DNA from: Cylicocyclus nassatus
Taxonomy: Eukaryota; Nematoda; Chromadorea; Rhabditida; Strongylidae
Assembly (NCBI GenBank): GCA_958299035.1
Contig: CATQJL010000316.1
Span: forward strand, 44,017,585 to 44,081,584
Reading direction: 5' to 3'
Length of the DNA stretch: 64,000 bases
A program made the translations under genes and the position numbers. Below the pieces are notes generated by a model. That model saw nothing but the letters and a program-made list of their open reading frames with translations. It searched no databases and was not told where the DNA came from. Shown here in pieces: positions 1-11,282 of the stretch; position 1 is the first letter of the stretch, and every line of letters begins with the position of its first letter.

Positions 1-680
1 CACACAAATGCATCAAACACTAATAAATTTTCGAATTTTGAAACTTACAAAGGTGGAATATGGTCTGACACTAAGTTTTCAAAGCAAATGAGCGTTTACT
101 GTTTTAGGCTGGCAGCTTTCGGAAATTTCGCGCGCAGCCTGGGGCGCCCTGGGAAACCTGAGTTATGATGATTTTTTCAGGAAAACTTTATGAATCGGAA
201 ACAAAAAATAACTGGTAGAAAGAGGAGAGAAAGTTGCGTTGAACGACATCCGAGTTGCTTGTCGGTTGTTGTTCTGTGAGGTTTGAGCTGACGAAATATG
301 GAATTTGATGGCAGTGAAAAATTAATTCCAGAAACTCTAGGAAGCAAGCTAAAAAAAGAAAAAATTATTCTGTGTCCTATAGGGTTTGCTCTAGAAAATT
401 GTTCTGTGTCCTATAGGGTTTGCTCTATCTACTTGTCACTTGTACTTCTTCGGAGAATAGATACGAAAATTTAGACAAATGGCCGATGAACATGACAAAA
501 GCATGAGTCGCAAATTTTGGTAAGTCTCCGAGAGCTCATTGAATTTTATGCAATAAAATTACAATCATTAGAAAGAGAATGAAATGCTGCATCGAATGCT
601 TCTAAGATTCTTGAAAATCTTGATTCCGTGAAATGTGGCGTTCATTTGAAAAAAGCGACATTACTTTCGGAACGACCTAA
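1..680. mobile_element. Partial palindromic MITE, family E (right part)
   Basis: The right end reads GAAATTCGG-like then AACGACCTAA at about 671-680, matching the ends of the family E elements at 18,790-19,960, 39,627-40,644 and 53,213-54,201. Interior matches include the AGCCTGGGGC and GAGTTATGATG blocks near 140-170 and a GAATCGGAAACAAAAAA block near 190. The left end lies outside the window or is too diverged to place. The TA-rich flank and TTAGGTC-type ends suggest a mariner-like non-autonomous element. Confidence 0.7.
368..429 (+). repeat. 34-bp tandem duplication inside family E element
   Basis: The segment beginning TTCTGTGTCCTATAGGGTTT occurs twice with a period of 34 bases. It lies at the position that is tripled in the related element at 19,496-19,719, so this stretch of the element has been tandemly amplified at least twice independently. 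Confidence 0.8.
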
Positions 681-999
681 TATTTAGAAAAAAACTTGAT
701 ATCCCATTTTTGCTGCAATCGTTGATCAACGCATCTGTTCGTTGATCAACCGCATCCGTATGCCACCCTATTTGTGCAATTTTGTGCATTGTCGTCCGCA
801 TAATTAGCCATCTGACGTGTTCAGTAAGTGACTCACTAGCAACTTACGAAATTTTTCTCTGCGTCTCCTTGAAGACACGCTGTCTGCGTAAACCTTGCCG
901 ATGGCGACGGCTTCGCTAACGGCAAGCAGGGCAAATCATTGCGCAGCTGACTGGTTGCTCGGCTGCCAACTAACCATGCATTCTTATAACGCGGGAGCA
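681..999. other. Unassigned stretch
   Basis: No gene, RNA or clear repeat boundary is visible. A short imperfect duplication of GTTGATCAAC with CGCATC occurs near 720-755. Confidence 0.5.
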
Positions 1000-1221
1000 A
1001 AGGGGGTCGTAAGATAAGCTTACGGATTTCTTCTCACAAGGGAAGGATAATCGGTCGAAGTGGCCATTTGGAATGAGCTGTATATTAGGAAACCGTCCTC
1101 GGTAAGGCAAACTCAAAACTACTTTCGCTAGGTGCCGAGCGGTTTTGTGGGGGAAGTTACAAGGCCATTTTCCTCCTGCGCAGCCGGCGCACCCAATGAT
1201 GAGCGAGGCACTAGAACAACG

Positions 1222-1290
1222 CATCACTGGCGCAGTGGCAAGAAAGCGGCGTACGAAGCAGATGGTCGAGGGTTCGAGTCCTGTTGCTGC
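1222..1290 (+). other. tRNA-like (SINE-head) sequence, left arm
   Basis: TGGCGCAGTGG is a near-canonical pol III A box and GGTTCGAGTCC at about 1270 is a canonical B box, with a plausible tRNA spacing. There is no clean seven-base acceptor stem, so this is read as a tRNA-derived sequence (SINE head or pseudo-tRNA), not a working tRNA gene. It is repeated in inverted orientation at 1902-1980. Confidence 0.55.
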
Positions 1291-1428
1291 TGTTTTGTTT
1301 TGCAGTCTTTTAAAAAGTCTTAAGCTATAATCTTCTACAATATGTAAATCCGTGGAGGTTATGATGTCACAACAAGGGATTCAAGTGAATATTAACATGT
1401 ATGGAATACAACCACAACCGGATACATT

Positions 1429-1518
1429 GATACAATACAAGCGGATAACAATACAATTGGATACAATACAACCCCTTGTATTGTATCCAACTGTATTGTT
1501 ATCCGGTTGTATTGTATC
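1429..1518. repeat. Central hairpin of GATACAATACAA blocks
   Basis: GATACAATACAA...GGATAACAATACAA...GGATACAATACAA on one side pairs with the reverse complement on the other side of a short CCCC-type centre. This gives a roughly 40-bp stem at the middle of the larger palindrome. Confidence 0.8.
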
Positions 1519-1901
1519 ATTGATACACGATCACGGATACATTGATAAGCACCCCCGGCGAATTCGAGTCTCCTATTTAGTACTGTTTTTCACGAACTTT
1601 GATAGGCAATTGTAAAGCTGATGATTGTCATGGTTTATATTTTATCCGATGTGCGCGCGGAAAGCTCTTCTGCTGTAGCATTTTGTGGTTGTATTCCATA
1701 CATGTTAATATATCATTTATCCCTTGTTGTGACATCATACCCTCCACAGATTTACATATTGTAGAAGATCATAGCTTATTGTAGAAACAGTGACTTTTTG
1801 CAGTAAATAGCTTGTTTCAACTGTTTCAACTTTCAACTAGAAATGAGTATTTTTCTTTTACTGTCACCCAATAGACTTCATATAGGACAGCAAAAGAAAA
1901 C

Positions 1902-1980
1902 AGCAGCAACAGTACTCGAACCCTCGCCCATCCGCTTCGTACGCCGCTGTCTTGCCACTGCCCTACTGCCACACTGATGC
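1902..1980 (-). other. tRNA-like (SINE-head) sequence, right arm
   Basis: Reverse complement of this stretch carries GGCAGTGGCAAGACAGCGGC (A-box region) and GGGTTCGAGTA (B box with one change). It is the mirror copy of 1222-1290 in the same palindromic element, with scattered substitutions. Confidence 0.5.
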
Positions 1981-2200
1981 GTTGTTCTAGCACCTCGCTC
2001 ATCATTGGGTGCGCCGGCTGCGCCGGAGTAAAATGGCCTTGTAACTCTCCCCACAAAACCGCTCGGCACCTAGCGGAAGTAGTTTTCAGTTTGCCTTACC
2101 GAGGACGGTTTCTAATATACAGCCTATTCCAATTGGCCACTTCGACCGTTTATCCTTCCCTTGTCAGAAGGTCAGATCATCTAAGCTGATGGAGAGTTCA

Positions 2201-2689
2201 CTACGGGCCTTTGACAAACCAAACAGTGTTGAGGATGTTGCTGATAAAATGATATTTTGGAATCATGGAATTTGCGATGAACCTCAAGTGAAAGTTGGGG
2301 TTTATTTATAAGAACAAATTAGTTTTCAAACTTCAAAAACTTAATTTTTTTATCAGCAACACGCTTAGCGCTGTTGCTTTAGACGAACAGTACCACTTTG
2401 GAAGGTTTTCGTTAAGTGCGAAGAAAGAAAAATGACTTTGAAGAAAGGCTGATCGGCCACCGAGGATCATCAAGGATCACACATAAAGCTGAAATACGCG
2501 GCTTGTACAGCTTCTCATTCCTGTTCAACACTTTCATAGCGAAGACTGGTGGAATACTTACGCATAGCTTAAACGATCAAAACCCAGACATTTAAAGCTC
2601 AAGGAATAAAGCTTTCTTTTAAGCTGCGATTCCCTTCCCGGCGGGAGTGTTAATGCATGCGGCTCTCAAATATGAATCTCTCTTTTGCT
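2201..2689. other. Unassigned stretch with a small inverted repeat
   Basis: No gene seen. GTTGCTGATAAAA near 2238 is mirrored by TTTTATCAGCAAC near 2348, a small stem about 110 bases apart. Confidence 0.5.
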
Positions 2690-4120
2690 AGGTAGATATA
2701 ATTTTCGTAACCAGCAGGTCAATCTAGCAAAAATAAAATATGGTGAAGGGGCCGTAGTCGAACCACGAAAGTTCGTAAATTTGCCCTTTTCGCGTAACTA
2801 GCATGTATCAGGCTCCATCCTATAACAGTAGTTGAGCTACGAGCTTATCAAATTACATTCTCATATAAATTGCTTAGAACACAAAAATCACAATTTCGTC
2901 AGAATTTTTTTCTGTGGTTGTATATCACGCTGTGCAAATCTTATACTTGGCTCAAGGGATCCAACTGTGTTGGAAATGGATATGGATAGATCTAAGCTTC
3001 AGCCACGAAGCTTCTACATCTAGCTCGGTAGCTGAAGCCCATACAATTACAATACCGCTCAAATTTCTTGAAATGGGAGCGGTATTGTAATTATTTCTCG
3101 CGAATGTATGGACATGTATGGTCATCACCTCGCGGGCCATATCTCGCTTCAGAGTGGACGATTTCTGAATCCAAAGCCACCATTCGATTCAGCTCGGCGC
3201 GGAGAATCTTATGATTTTTCTTCAGAAGTATTTACGATGTCTTCGATATTGCGTCTCCAGTTTTTTCAAATTCTTCTGCGGACGTCCTTTCGCGAATATA
3301 TGAAGCGACGCCTCCAACATAGAAGACTTTCTAAGTACTATTCAATAAAACTGTTCTTGTAGATTATTGTGCGCTAAGAAATAAGCTCAGACTTCTTTCC
3401 AAAGGACATAGAAACGTTGGTCAATTCTGGAAAAATCACGCGTTTTTGAATTCTCGCCATAATTTCCTTCGGAATGAGTATTTTGAATCCGAAAACAGTG
3501 CTGTACTCAGCTCATCAGGACGAATCTTTTTATATACAGCATGTCTTTAATATTTCGAGTTCAGTATTATTGAATCTTTCCGGGACGTCTCTTCACGGAG
3601 GTGTAAAGCAGCGAGCGTTGTCCAGCAAGGATCTTTCGATAGTACTTTTTCGTAGATTATGATGTGCTAAATAGTAGCCGCAGATTTCTTTTCAAAGGTA
3701 ATATTTCAAAGGCAGTAGAACGGCTGGTGAATTGTGGAAAAAACTTGTCGTCCCAAATTCTACTCGCCATAGCCCATAATACGAAGCTAAATTGCTAAGC
3801 AGATGTAAGTTTCGAGACAGCAAGTCGGATAACCTCTACGTGCAAGTTTTACGATATGTTCGGGTTATTTCATTTTTTCTCGTTTTACGCTCCGGAAGCT
3901 CACCGATGATTTTGGTCAAAATGTTGATGCTCTTGAATTGTAAGTAAACTTCGCTTATAGAAATTTTCGAACACGCTCTTTACGAAAATCGTGGTCTTGA
4001 GAATTACAGGTTTTTTTGAAGAGATACGGTGAGGTGATTTAACCATCACGAAGGTGAGTAACTTTGCCCGCACTTCTCGCGTATCTGTCAGAAAACTTGC
4101 CTGCTTGCTTTACTAAGTCA
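2690..4120. repeat. Diverged copy of the giant-palindrome repeat
   Basis: Blocks match the left half of the 7,311-11,282 element: TTTTCGTAACCAGCAGGTC near 2705 and TTTCGAGACAGCAAGTCGG near 3808 both resemble the block at about 9062, and CGAAAGTTCGTAAATTTGCC near 2767 matches 9310. Two diverged units of about 300 bases (near 3123 and 3455), each with GAATC...AGCTC...GAATCTT, resemble the units at 8395 and 8706. A small hairpin (ATTACAATACCGCTC and its complement) sits at 3047-3092. No coding content is recognised. Confidence 0.6.
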
Positions 4121-4573
4121 AAGTTATTGCTATGTACTTTATTATTATGGTATTTACTTTATTTTGTAAATTCGTTATGTTGCTGAAATCAGTGGTTGGT
4201 AGTCATTGTGGTAGTGAAATAAAAAATTTCATCAACTTTAATCTTAAAAAAGTTATTTCTTTGCGACGGTTTCGCACACAAGCATTCCGTCACGACTATT
4301 CTAAAACGATTTAGGAAAAGTTCTCTCAAACAAATTTACATTTTAGCCGTCATTTCAATGGTGTTCCGAATATGAAACCAAAACTTGAAAAAATTCATTT
4401 TCAATAAAGTTATGAGTCGGCGACGTTTTCGTCGCAGATCAATCCGTCGCCACCCCACTGAAGCAGTTGAGAAAATGTGTTTTGAAAAAACTTTTTTTGT
4501 TTTCAGAATCGCCTTTTCCTGAACTTCCCGAAAACTCATAAGATCTGCAAAAAACTCACTCTGAAAGATTCTA
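4121..4573. other. Unassigned AT-rich stretch
   Basis: No gene seen. Two similar GCGACG(G/T)TTTCG...CCGTC segments occur near 4262 and 4419, a weak direct repeat. Confidence 0.4.
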
Positions 4574-5524
4574 TTAGATTGTCCGGAAATTAATGCCCGT
4601 TTTAAATTTCAACCGCACTAAGTCATACACTTCTCACCACTAAATAGGTTGCAAAGTACCATTCGATAGAGCAAAGCAAGCTCTACAAGATGGCCATCTT
4701 GCTTTTGCAGCAGCTCTCATCCATCTCGAGTTTCGAGCCGAAAACTAAAAAGACTCAGCAGGCCGAAAAATCGAAAAAAATCGTAACTCATTTCATAAAA
4801 GACCTACAAAAATTCTAACTTGTTCACACAAACACTATCCACATAAGACATCAATATACGCCGTTGCCGTATTTTTTTCTCTGTTAGAAACCAAGAAAAC
4901 GGAAATTTTCATGCATTTGCCAAAGTGATGCTGTGCCGTCCCCACATAGGTAATTGTATACCACAAGCCTGTATAAGTACAGACTTAAATTTTCAGCTCT
5001 CTACAAGCTTTAGTTCTCGAGAAAATTGTATTTTAGCTTGGACCACCTAACTAGGTAAAGCTATATTCGGTATTTCTCGAGAACTAAAGCTTGTATAGAG
5101 CTGAAAATTTAAGTCTGTACTTCTACAGGCATGTGGTATACAACTACCTATGTGGGGACGGCACAGCATCACTTTGACAAATGCACGAAAATTTCCGTTT
5201 TCTTGGTTTCTAATGGAGGGAAAAATACGGCAAAGGCGTATATTGATGTCTTATGTGAATAGTGTTTGCGTGAACAAGTTAGAATTTTTGTAGGTTTTTT
5301 TATGAACTAAGTTACGATTTTTTTCGATTTTTCGGGCTGCTGAGTCTTTTTAGTTTTTGGCTCGAAACTCGAGATGGATAAGAGCTATTGCAAAAGCAAG
5401 ATGGCCATCTTGTAAAGCTTGCTTTGCTCTATCGAATGTTACTTTGCAACCTACTTAGAAGTGAGAAGTGTATGACTTACTGCGGTTGAAATTCAAAACG
5501 GGCATTAATTTCCGGACAACCTAA
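4574..5524. mobile_element. Palindromic MITE, family O
   Basis: The ends TTAGATTGTCCGGAAATTAA and the complement of TTAATTTCCGGACAACCTAA bound a near-complete palindrome of about 950 bases. The centre near 4960-5140 pairs GTATAAGTACAGACTTAAAT with its mirror. The TTAGGTTGTCC-type terminus suggests a mariner-like transposase partner. There is no internal protein. Confidence 0.85.
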
Positions 5525-6029
5525 TATGAGCTTCCGACGATTTTTTGTTGATTTTGCCGCGGCGAAAAAAACCAGGGGCTGCATTGTAGTCGCGATTAGC
5601 CTTCTGAGGAACCTTTCACAAGGTTTCGGACAAATTTCGGACTTTGACTCCCAATGAGAATAGGGCTAAATGCTACCTCTAAACTTAATGCGATTTTCTC
5701 GCTCAATAGTTTGATAAATCAAAATCAGCAAAATTCATAGCTATGACTACCTGCCGTCGTATTCGAAGAAAACCCATCGTATTCGCAGAAAATGAGGTAA
5801 TATGGGAAAGGAGCATTTTATCAATTTGGTGCAAAAAATGCACGTTTTTCTAGTCCTTGTTTTGAGACAATTTTTTGGTCAACTTTCTTCTTAAAAAAAA
5901 ACTTAACGCACTAACAGAAACTCTTTTCATGCTTCATGCTATCCAATAGTGGTTGAAATGGGCTTCTAGCTCCTTTTATTAAAACTTTATAGAGCTTCAC
6001 ACAACCGCACTCGAAACCAAAATTTCGCG
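5525..6029. other. Unassigned stretch
   Basis: No coding frame, RNA or clear repeat recognised. Confidence 0.4.
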
Positions 6030-6600
6030 TTTACATTGCCTTGAGACTCATACCGCTTTGAGAGCATCTTACGAGCAAATCTACCTTCATTATCTGCCAA
6101 GCACCTATGGAGGCCGAGTTATGACCGTTTTTTTGGAACGAGAAATTGACACGAAATTAAGGAAAATTTTATGATTGGTGCAATTAATAGATTAGGTACA
6201 ATTGTTACAATCTTTCCAGCGCTCAGATAAAGCAATTTTAAGTATTAGCAATTTACACAAAATGTAATTTCATGAAGTGCTCTGATACTCCATTGGACCA
6301 TCATTTGAGCAAATTTGAGCGATTTTGTTCCAGTTTTGCTTTCGATTCTTTGACTTGAAAAACGCCCATAACTCGGCGCCCAGAAACGCTTGGAAAATGA
6401 AGCAGACTTGAAAGCACTGCGCAGTGCTCTTTTGAGCAGTGTGAGTTCTACTGGAAAGACCACTTTAGCAGTTAATGAAGGCAGATTTGGACTCACTGTA
6501 CAATGCTTTTCATGCAGCACGGAGCTCCCCAAGGCAAAATGGATCTTATCTGAAAAGGCCACTCCGACTAAACACGCTTCCCTTGTAAGCTGAGATATCG
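6030..6600. repeat. Inverted-repeat element, family P (copy 1)
   Basis: Shares several blocks with 36,888-37,352, including TGTTACAATCTTTCCAGCGC and GCTCAGATAAAGCAA, both followed by TTAAGTATTAGCAA. GCCGAGTTATGACC near 6112 pairs with the CATAACTCGGCG block near 6368. The open frames across it (up to 119 codons on minus) look like no known protein and run through repeat sequence. Confidence 0.6.
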
Positions 6601-7310
6601 ACACCTCAACATTGATAGTCGTTGCTTTCGCTCTGCCATTTGTGGATTTGTACTAAAGAAAGCTATTATCAAACTTCGCACATTTCTGCAAGCGCAAGGG
6701 TAGGGTGTCCTTTTAACAGTTATTGCAGTTATTGCAAAAATGTTTAGCAAGTACGCGGAAAATCCAAAAAAAAACATAATTTGCACTTTGTTGACTATGA
6801 AAAATGTTGAAGAAATGTAATATTTTGCCTTTCAAACTCTTTTTTTGCGAGCCTTTTTCGTCCAAGCCCTTACCAGCTTTCTTTATCTGTTAACTTACCG
6901 CTACAAATTAGGTTACTTATCATTTACGCTATTGAACTTTGCAGGGAGTATGACCAGCTAAAAACGAGGTTATAGAAAGATAATCTTTTTTGCTTGTCAG
7001 TTTATATTTTTCTGACCGTTGGTGCTATGAGTATGGGGGGATGTGCGCTGTATCGCGAAAAGTTCGCTGTCTCTGATGGTCTTTTCGCACTGTAAAATAT
7101 AGATTTGCTAGAAAGTTTTAGCACGTCAAATCGAGAACTCGGGAAATGAGCTTACTTTTGCACCAACCTAATTTTGATCGGCATGTAAATATAAATAGCC
7201 GGTACAAAAGAAGTTTCAACGAATTCCATGGTTTCAAACTTTGGGTCCCAAGAAGTTGAATAGTTCATAGTCTTTTGGAAAAAGCGAAAATTAGAACAGA
7301 GCTATATAAA
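6601..7310. other. Unassigned stretch
   Basis: No recognisable gene or RNA. Confidence 0.4.
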
Positions 7311-7340
7311 TACAGTTGTGACCGTGGAATTTGTCCAAAA

Positions 7341-7431
7341 TTGCGGGATTTTCGGGATTCGCGTTGTTTGCGGGATTGGCGACTTCACGGGATTTGCGGG
7401 ATTCGCGGGATTTGCGGGACTTGCGGGATTT
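7341..7431 (+). repeat. GCGGGATT-type minisatellite, left arm
   Basis: Short units of the form TTGCGGGATT/TCGCGGGATT are repeated about eight times with variation. The mirror copy is at 11161-11250 in the right arm of the same palindrome. Confidence 0.8.
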
Positions 7432-9993
7432 AGCTATAACTTCTCTTAAATCCACTTTATTTGCAATCTGCGTGTAGATTTGGCTTCAGCTTGATGAGAC
7501 GAATCGTTTGATATACAGTATGTCAGTAATTCGTGGTGACGGGGTAGACATGCAATAAATCTTTGTTTTTCTCTATGATAACGCTTTTTTGATCACCTAC
7601 CACAGTGTATATCGCGAATAGCAGGTTCTGGTACGGAGTTTTCATTATCGAAAACTATCGCAAGAGATTAAGCCTTTTTTATTCACCCTTATCACTGATA
7701 TAAGCATTTTATCATTAATCGCCGATAATATCACATTTTTGGATCATTTTTTTGCATATGGCAAGCAAAGTACGGTAGGAAAAGCTGTGTAAATTTCAAT
7801 CGCTCTTTCTCTCATTATAAGTGATCTACAGGCTTTTCTAGTTCTATTGCTCGGTGCAATTGGTACCTTCGATTCGTTGCGCACAAAGATTGCGGACTTA
7901 TCGGCGCCTCCGTGATCAAGCGCTCTTTCGTTCCTCTTACCACCTGCTGTCTCTCCCACGCACCAGCTATTTTGGTCGTACGCAATGGCGCCCAGTCTTT
8001 GTGCGTTTTGAATCGACGATAGATCCCTCGCTGCAGCAATCGATCGATTTTTCATCGGCACATGCCATTGCTGCCAATTCTTACCAATGGCTTTTCTGCT
8101 TCAACTCGCTTCACGCCGAAGCCTAGGCTGAAAGTCTGCACCTATATGGAAGGTGAACGTGGAAATTGACTGCATGAATTTAAGCCATTCTTATCTGTCA
8201 TTGTCATTGATATCATCATTTTATCATTTATCACTGAGACACAAAATTGTCATTTTTGATATACGATAAGAAATGTACTTAAGAAAACGCTATGTGAGTT
8301 TTTATCGCTCTATCTCTTATAGTACAAAACCACTCGCAGAACATGCAAAATTTCCGGGAATTCCGCGAAATTCATGTGAATCACGCGAATTACGAGGGCC
8401 ATAACTTCTTTCCGAATGAGTATATTCAAAATCCGAAAACAACGTTGTATTCAGCTCGTCAAGGCGAATCTTTTGATGTACAGATTGTCTCCTATATCTT
8501 GTTTTCAATAATCTTGAATTTGCATGCCGACGCCTCTTCGCATGGGTGTAACGCAACAACCATCACACATAGGAGACTGCCATGGGCACCGTTCGATAGT
8601 ACTTTTTCACTAGATTATCGTGCGCTAAACAGCCGCCGAAGACTCTCTTTCAAAAGAGATAGAAGAGCTGATAAACTCCGGAAAAATTAAGCTGTTCCAA
8701 GTTCTACTAGCCGTAACATTCTTTAGAATTAACATTTTCGAAATCAGAAAGCAGATTTGTGTTCATCTTGTCAAGTCGAATCTTACCGTATACAGCATGT
8801 CCTTGAAATTCTGTTTTCAATTTTTTCAAAATTTTCTGCGCACATATGTTCACAAGGTCGCAACGCAGCGCACATCAAACATAAAAGACTCTATTAAGCA
8901 CTGTTGGATTGTGCTGCTTCCGCAGATTGTCGAACGCTAAGAAGCAATCAGAGAATCTTTTTGAAAAAAGATAGAAGAGCTGGTGAATTCTGGAAAATCG
9001 TGTTGCCTCAAATTTTGCCCACAGTGACCCTAATGAGAAGCTCTACTGCTAAGCAGATGTGATTTTCGTAATCAGCAGGTCAGATAACTTCTATGAGCAA
9101 GTTTTCAAAGAAATTTGGGTGATTTGATTTTTTCTCCTTCTACGCCCTGAAGCTCGCCGATAGGTTTTGGTCAAAATGTCGATGACATTGGATTGTAAAG
9201 AAACTTCGCCCAAAGAGGTTTTCGAACACGCTGTTTACGGAAAATAGTGGTCTTTGAAGAAGACAGGGTCTTTTTGTAGAGACATTGTGAGGTGACTGTA
9301 ACTGAGTCACGAAAGTTCGTAAATTTGCCTGCACTTTTCGCGAATTTGTCAGAAAATTTGCCTGCTTGCTTTTCCAAGTCAAAATCACTGGGAACTGTGC
9401 TATCAAAAGGTGCATGCTCAACCTCCACTCTATAAAGTTCGTCGAGTCACGAGCCTACGAAAACACGTCCTCATGAATTTCGCTCAAAATGTAAAGATCG
9501 CGTATTTTGTCGAAATTCCACCCTCAGTGGTTGTATGACATACTGATCAAATCTGTTCACATTGGTTAATGGTCTTAACGTGCTGGATTTGGAAATTAGG
9601 TGGATCTGAGCTCAAGCTACGAAGGTGCTTGATATTCAAATGAGCAGCTGAAGAACGCGCTACCATCATATTCAACTCAATGGGATCCCTTAGGCGAAGT
9701 GAGCGTATGCAATCAGAATGTCATACAACCACTGAGGGTGGAATTTCGACGAAATACGCGATTTTTACATTTTGAGCGAAATTCATGAGGACGTGTTTTC
9801 GTAGGCTCGTGACTCGGCGAACTTTATAGATTGGAGCCTGAGCATGCACCTTTTGATAGCACAGTTTTCAGTGATTTTGACTTGGAAAAGCAAGAAGGCA
9901 AGTCTTCTGACAAATTCGCGAAAAGTGCAGGCAAATTTACGAACTTTCGTGACTCAGTTACAGTCACCTCACAATATCTCTACAAAAAGACCA

Positions 9994-10019
9994 GTACTCT
10001 GCGTTGATACCCACTGCTT
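9994..10019 (-). other. SMART-type amplification adapter at contig edge
   Basis: Reverse complement of this stretch begins AAGCAGTGGG and continues TATCAACGCAGAGTAC. This is the SMART template-switch/PCR primer with one extra base. It is synthetic sequence left at a contig end, directly against the N run. Confidence 0.9.
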
Positions 10020-10519
10020 NNNNNNNNNNNNNNNNNNNNNNNNNNNNNNNNNNNNNNNNNNNNNNNNNNNNNNNNNNNNNNNNNNNNNNNNNNNNNNNNN
10101 NNNNNNNNNNNNNNNNNNNNNNNNNNNNNNNNNNNNNNNNNNNNNNNNNNNNNNNNNNNNNNNNNNNNNNNNNNNNNNNNNNNNNNNNNNNNNNNNNNNN
10201 NNNNNNNNNNNNNNNNNNNNNNNNNNNNNNNNNNNNNNNNNNNNNNNNNNNNNNNNNNNNNNNNNNNNNNNNNNNNNNNNNNNNNNNNNNNNNNNNNNNN
10301 NNNNNNNNNNNNNNNNNNNNNNNNNNNNNNNNNNNNNNNNNNNNNNNNNNNNNNNNNNNNNNNNNNNNNNNNNNNNNNNNNNNNNNNNNNNNNNNNNNNN
10401 NNNNNNNNNNNNNNNNNNNNNNNNNNNNNNNNNNNNNNNNNNNNNNNNNNNNNNNNNNNNNNNNNNNNNNNNNNNNNNNNNNNNNNNNNNNNNNNNNNNN
10501 NNNNNNNNNNNNNNNNNNN
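10020..10519. other. Assembly gap, exactly 500 N
   Basis: A run of 500 N, the same length as the gap at 38256, so a fixed placeholder and not a measured size. The palindrome around it predicts that roughly the complement of 8073-9267 is missing here. Confidence 0.95.
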
Positions 10520-11160
10520 AGCAATGGCATGTGCCGATGAAAAATCGATCGATTGCTGCAGCGAGGAATCTATCGTCGATTCAAGACGCACAAAGACTGG
10601 GCGCCATTGCGTACGACCAAAATAGCTGGTGCGTGGGAGAGACAGCAGGTGGTAAGAGGAACGAAAGAGCGCTTGATCACGGAGGCGCCGATAAGTCCGC
10701 AATCTTTGTGCGCAACGAATCGAAGGTACCAATTGCACCGAGCAATAGAACTAGAAAAGCCTGTAGATCACTTATAATGAGAGAAAGAGCGATTGAAATT
10801 CACACAGCTTTTCCTACCGTACTTTGCTTGCCATATGCAAAAAAATGATCCAAAAATGTGATATTATCGGCGATTAATGATAAAATGCTTATATCAGTGA
10901 TAAGGGTGAATAAAAAAGGCTTAATCTCTTGCGATAGTTTTCGATAATGAAAACTCCGTACCAGAACCTGCTATTCGCGATATACACTGTGGTAGGTGAT
11001 CAAAAAAGCGTTATCATAGAGAAAAACAAAGATTTATTGCATGTCTACCCCGTCACCACGAATTACTGACATACTGTATATCAAACGATTCGTCTCATCA
11101 AGCTGAAGCCAAATCTACACGCAGATTGCAAATAAAGTGGATTTAAGAGAAGTTATAGCT

Positions 11161-11250
11161 AAATCCCGCAAGTCCCGCAAATCCCGCGAATCCCGCAAAT
11201 CCCGTGAAGTCGCCAATCCCGCAAACAACGCGAATCCCGAAAATCCCGCA
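11161..11250 (-). repeat. GCGGGATT-type minisatellite, right arm
   Basis: Mirror of 7341-7431; reads AATCCCGCAA/AATCCCGCGA units on the plus strand. Confidence 0.8.
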
Positions 11251-11282
11251 ATTTTGGACAAATTCCACGGTCACAACTGTAC

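Larger units (their letters stand above)
1000..2200. mobile_element. Palindromic element with tRNA-like arms
   Basis: A long inverted repeat: the arm near 1025-1325 is mirrored near 1860-2185. Both arms contain GGTAAGGCAAACT, the GCCGGCGCACCCAATGATGAGCG block and a tRNA-like segment. The centre (1370-1740) is itself inverted, with TTAACATGTATGGAATACAACC mirrored in shorter form on the other side. The arms differ by several substitutions, so it is not very recent. It could be an inverted pair of tRNA-derived SINEs or a MITE that captured a tRNA-like unit. Confidence 0.75.
7311..11282. mobile_element. Giant nested palindrome (about 4 kb, gap inside)
   Basis: The outer arms 7311-8072 and 10520-11282 are reverse complements with very few differences. 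The inner arms 9268-9551 and 9713-9991 are also reverse complements, around a centre near 9630. The stretch 8073-9267 has no visible partner because the N gap lies where its mirror should be. The left arm includes two ~300-base diverged units at about 8395 and 8706. The arms carry matching short frames (74 and 105 codons) that resemble no known protein. It is probably a large foldback or MITE-type element. Confidence 0.75.

Noticed and set aside
1222..1290. Functional tRNA gene
   Set aside because: Boxes A and B are good but no acceptor stem or proper cloverleaf closes.
7341..7431. CRISPR-like array
   Set aside because: Units are 8-10 bases with no spacers, mirrored within a eukaryotic palindrome: a minisatellite.
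9844..10848. Long frames of 178-334 codons across N runs
   Set aside because: Produced by reading unknown bases as sense codons; no real coding support.
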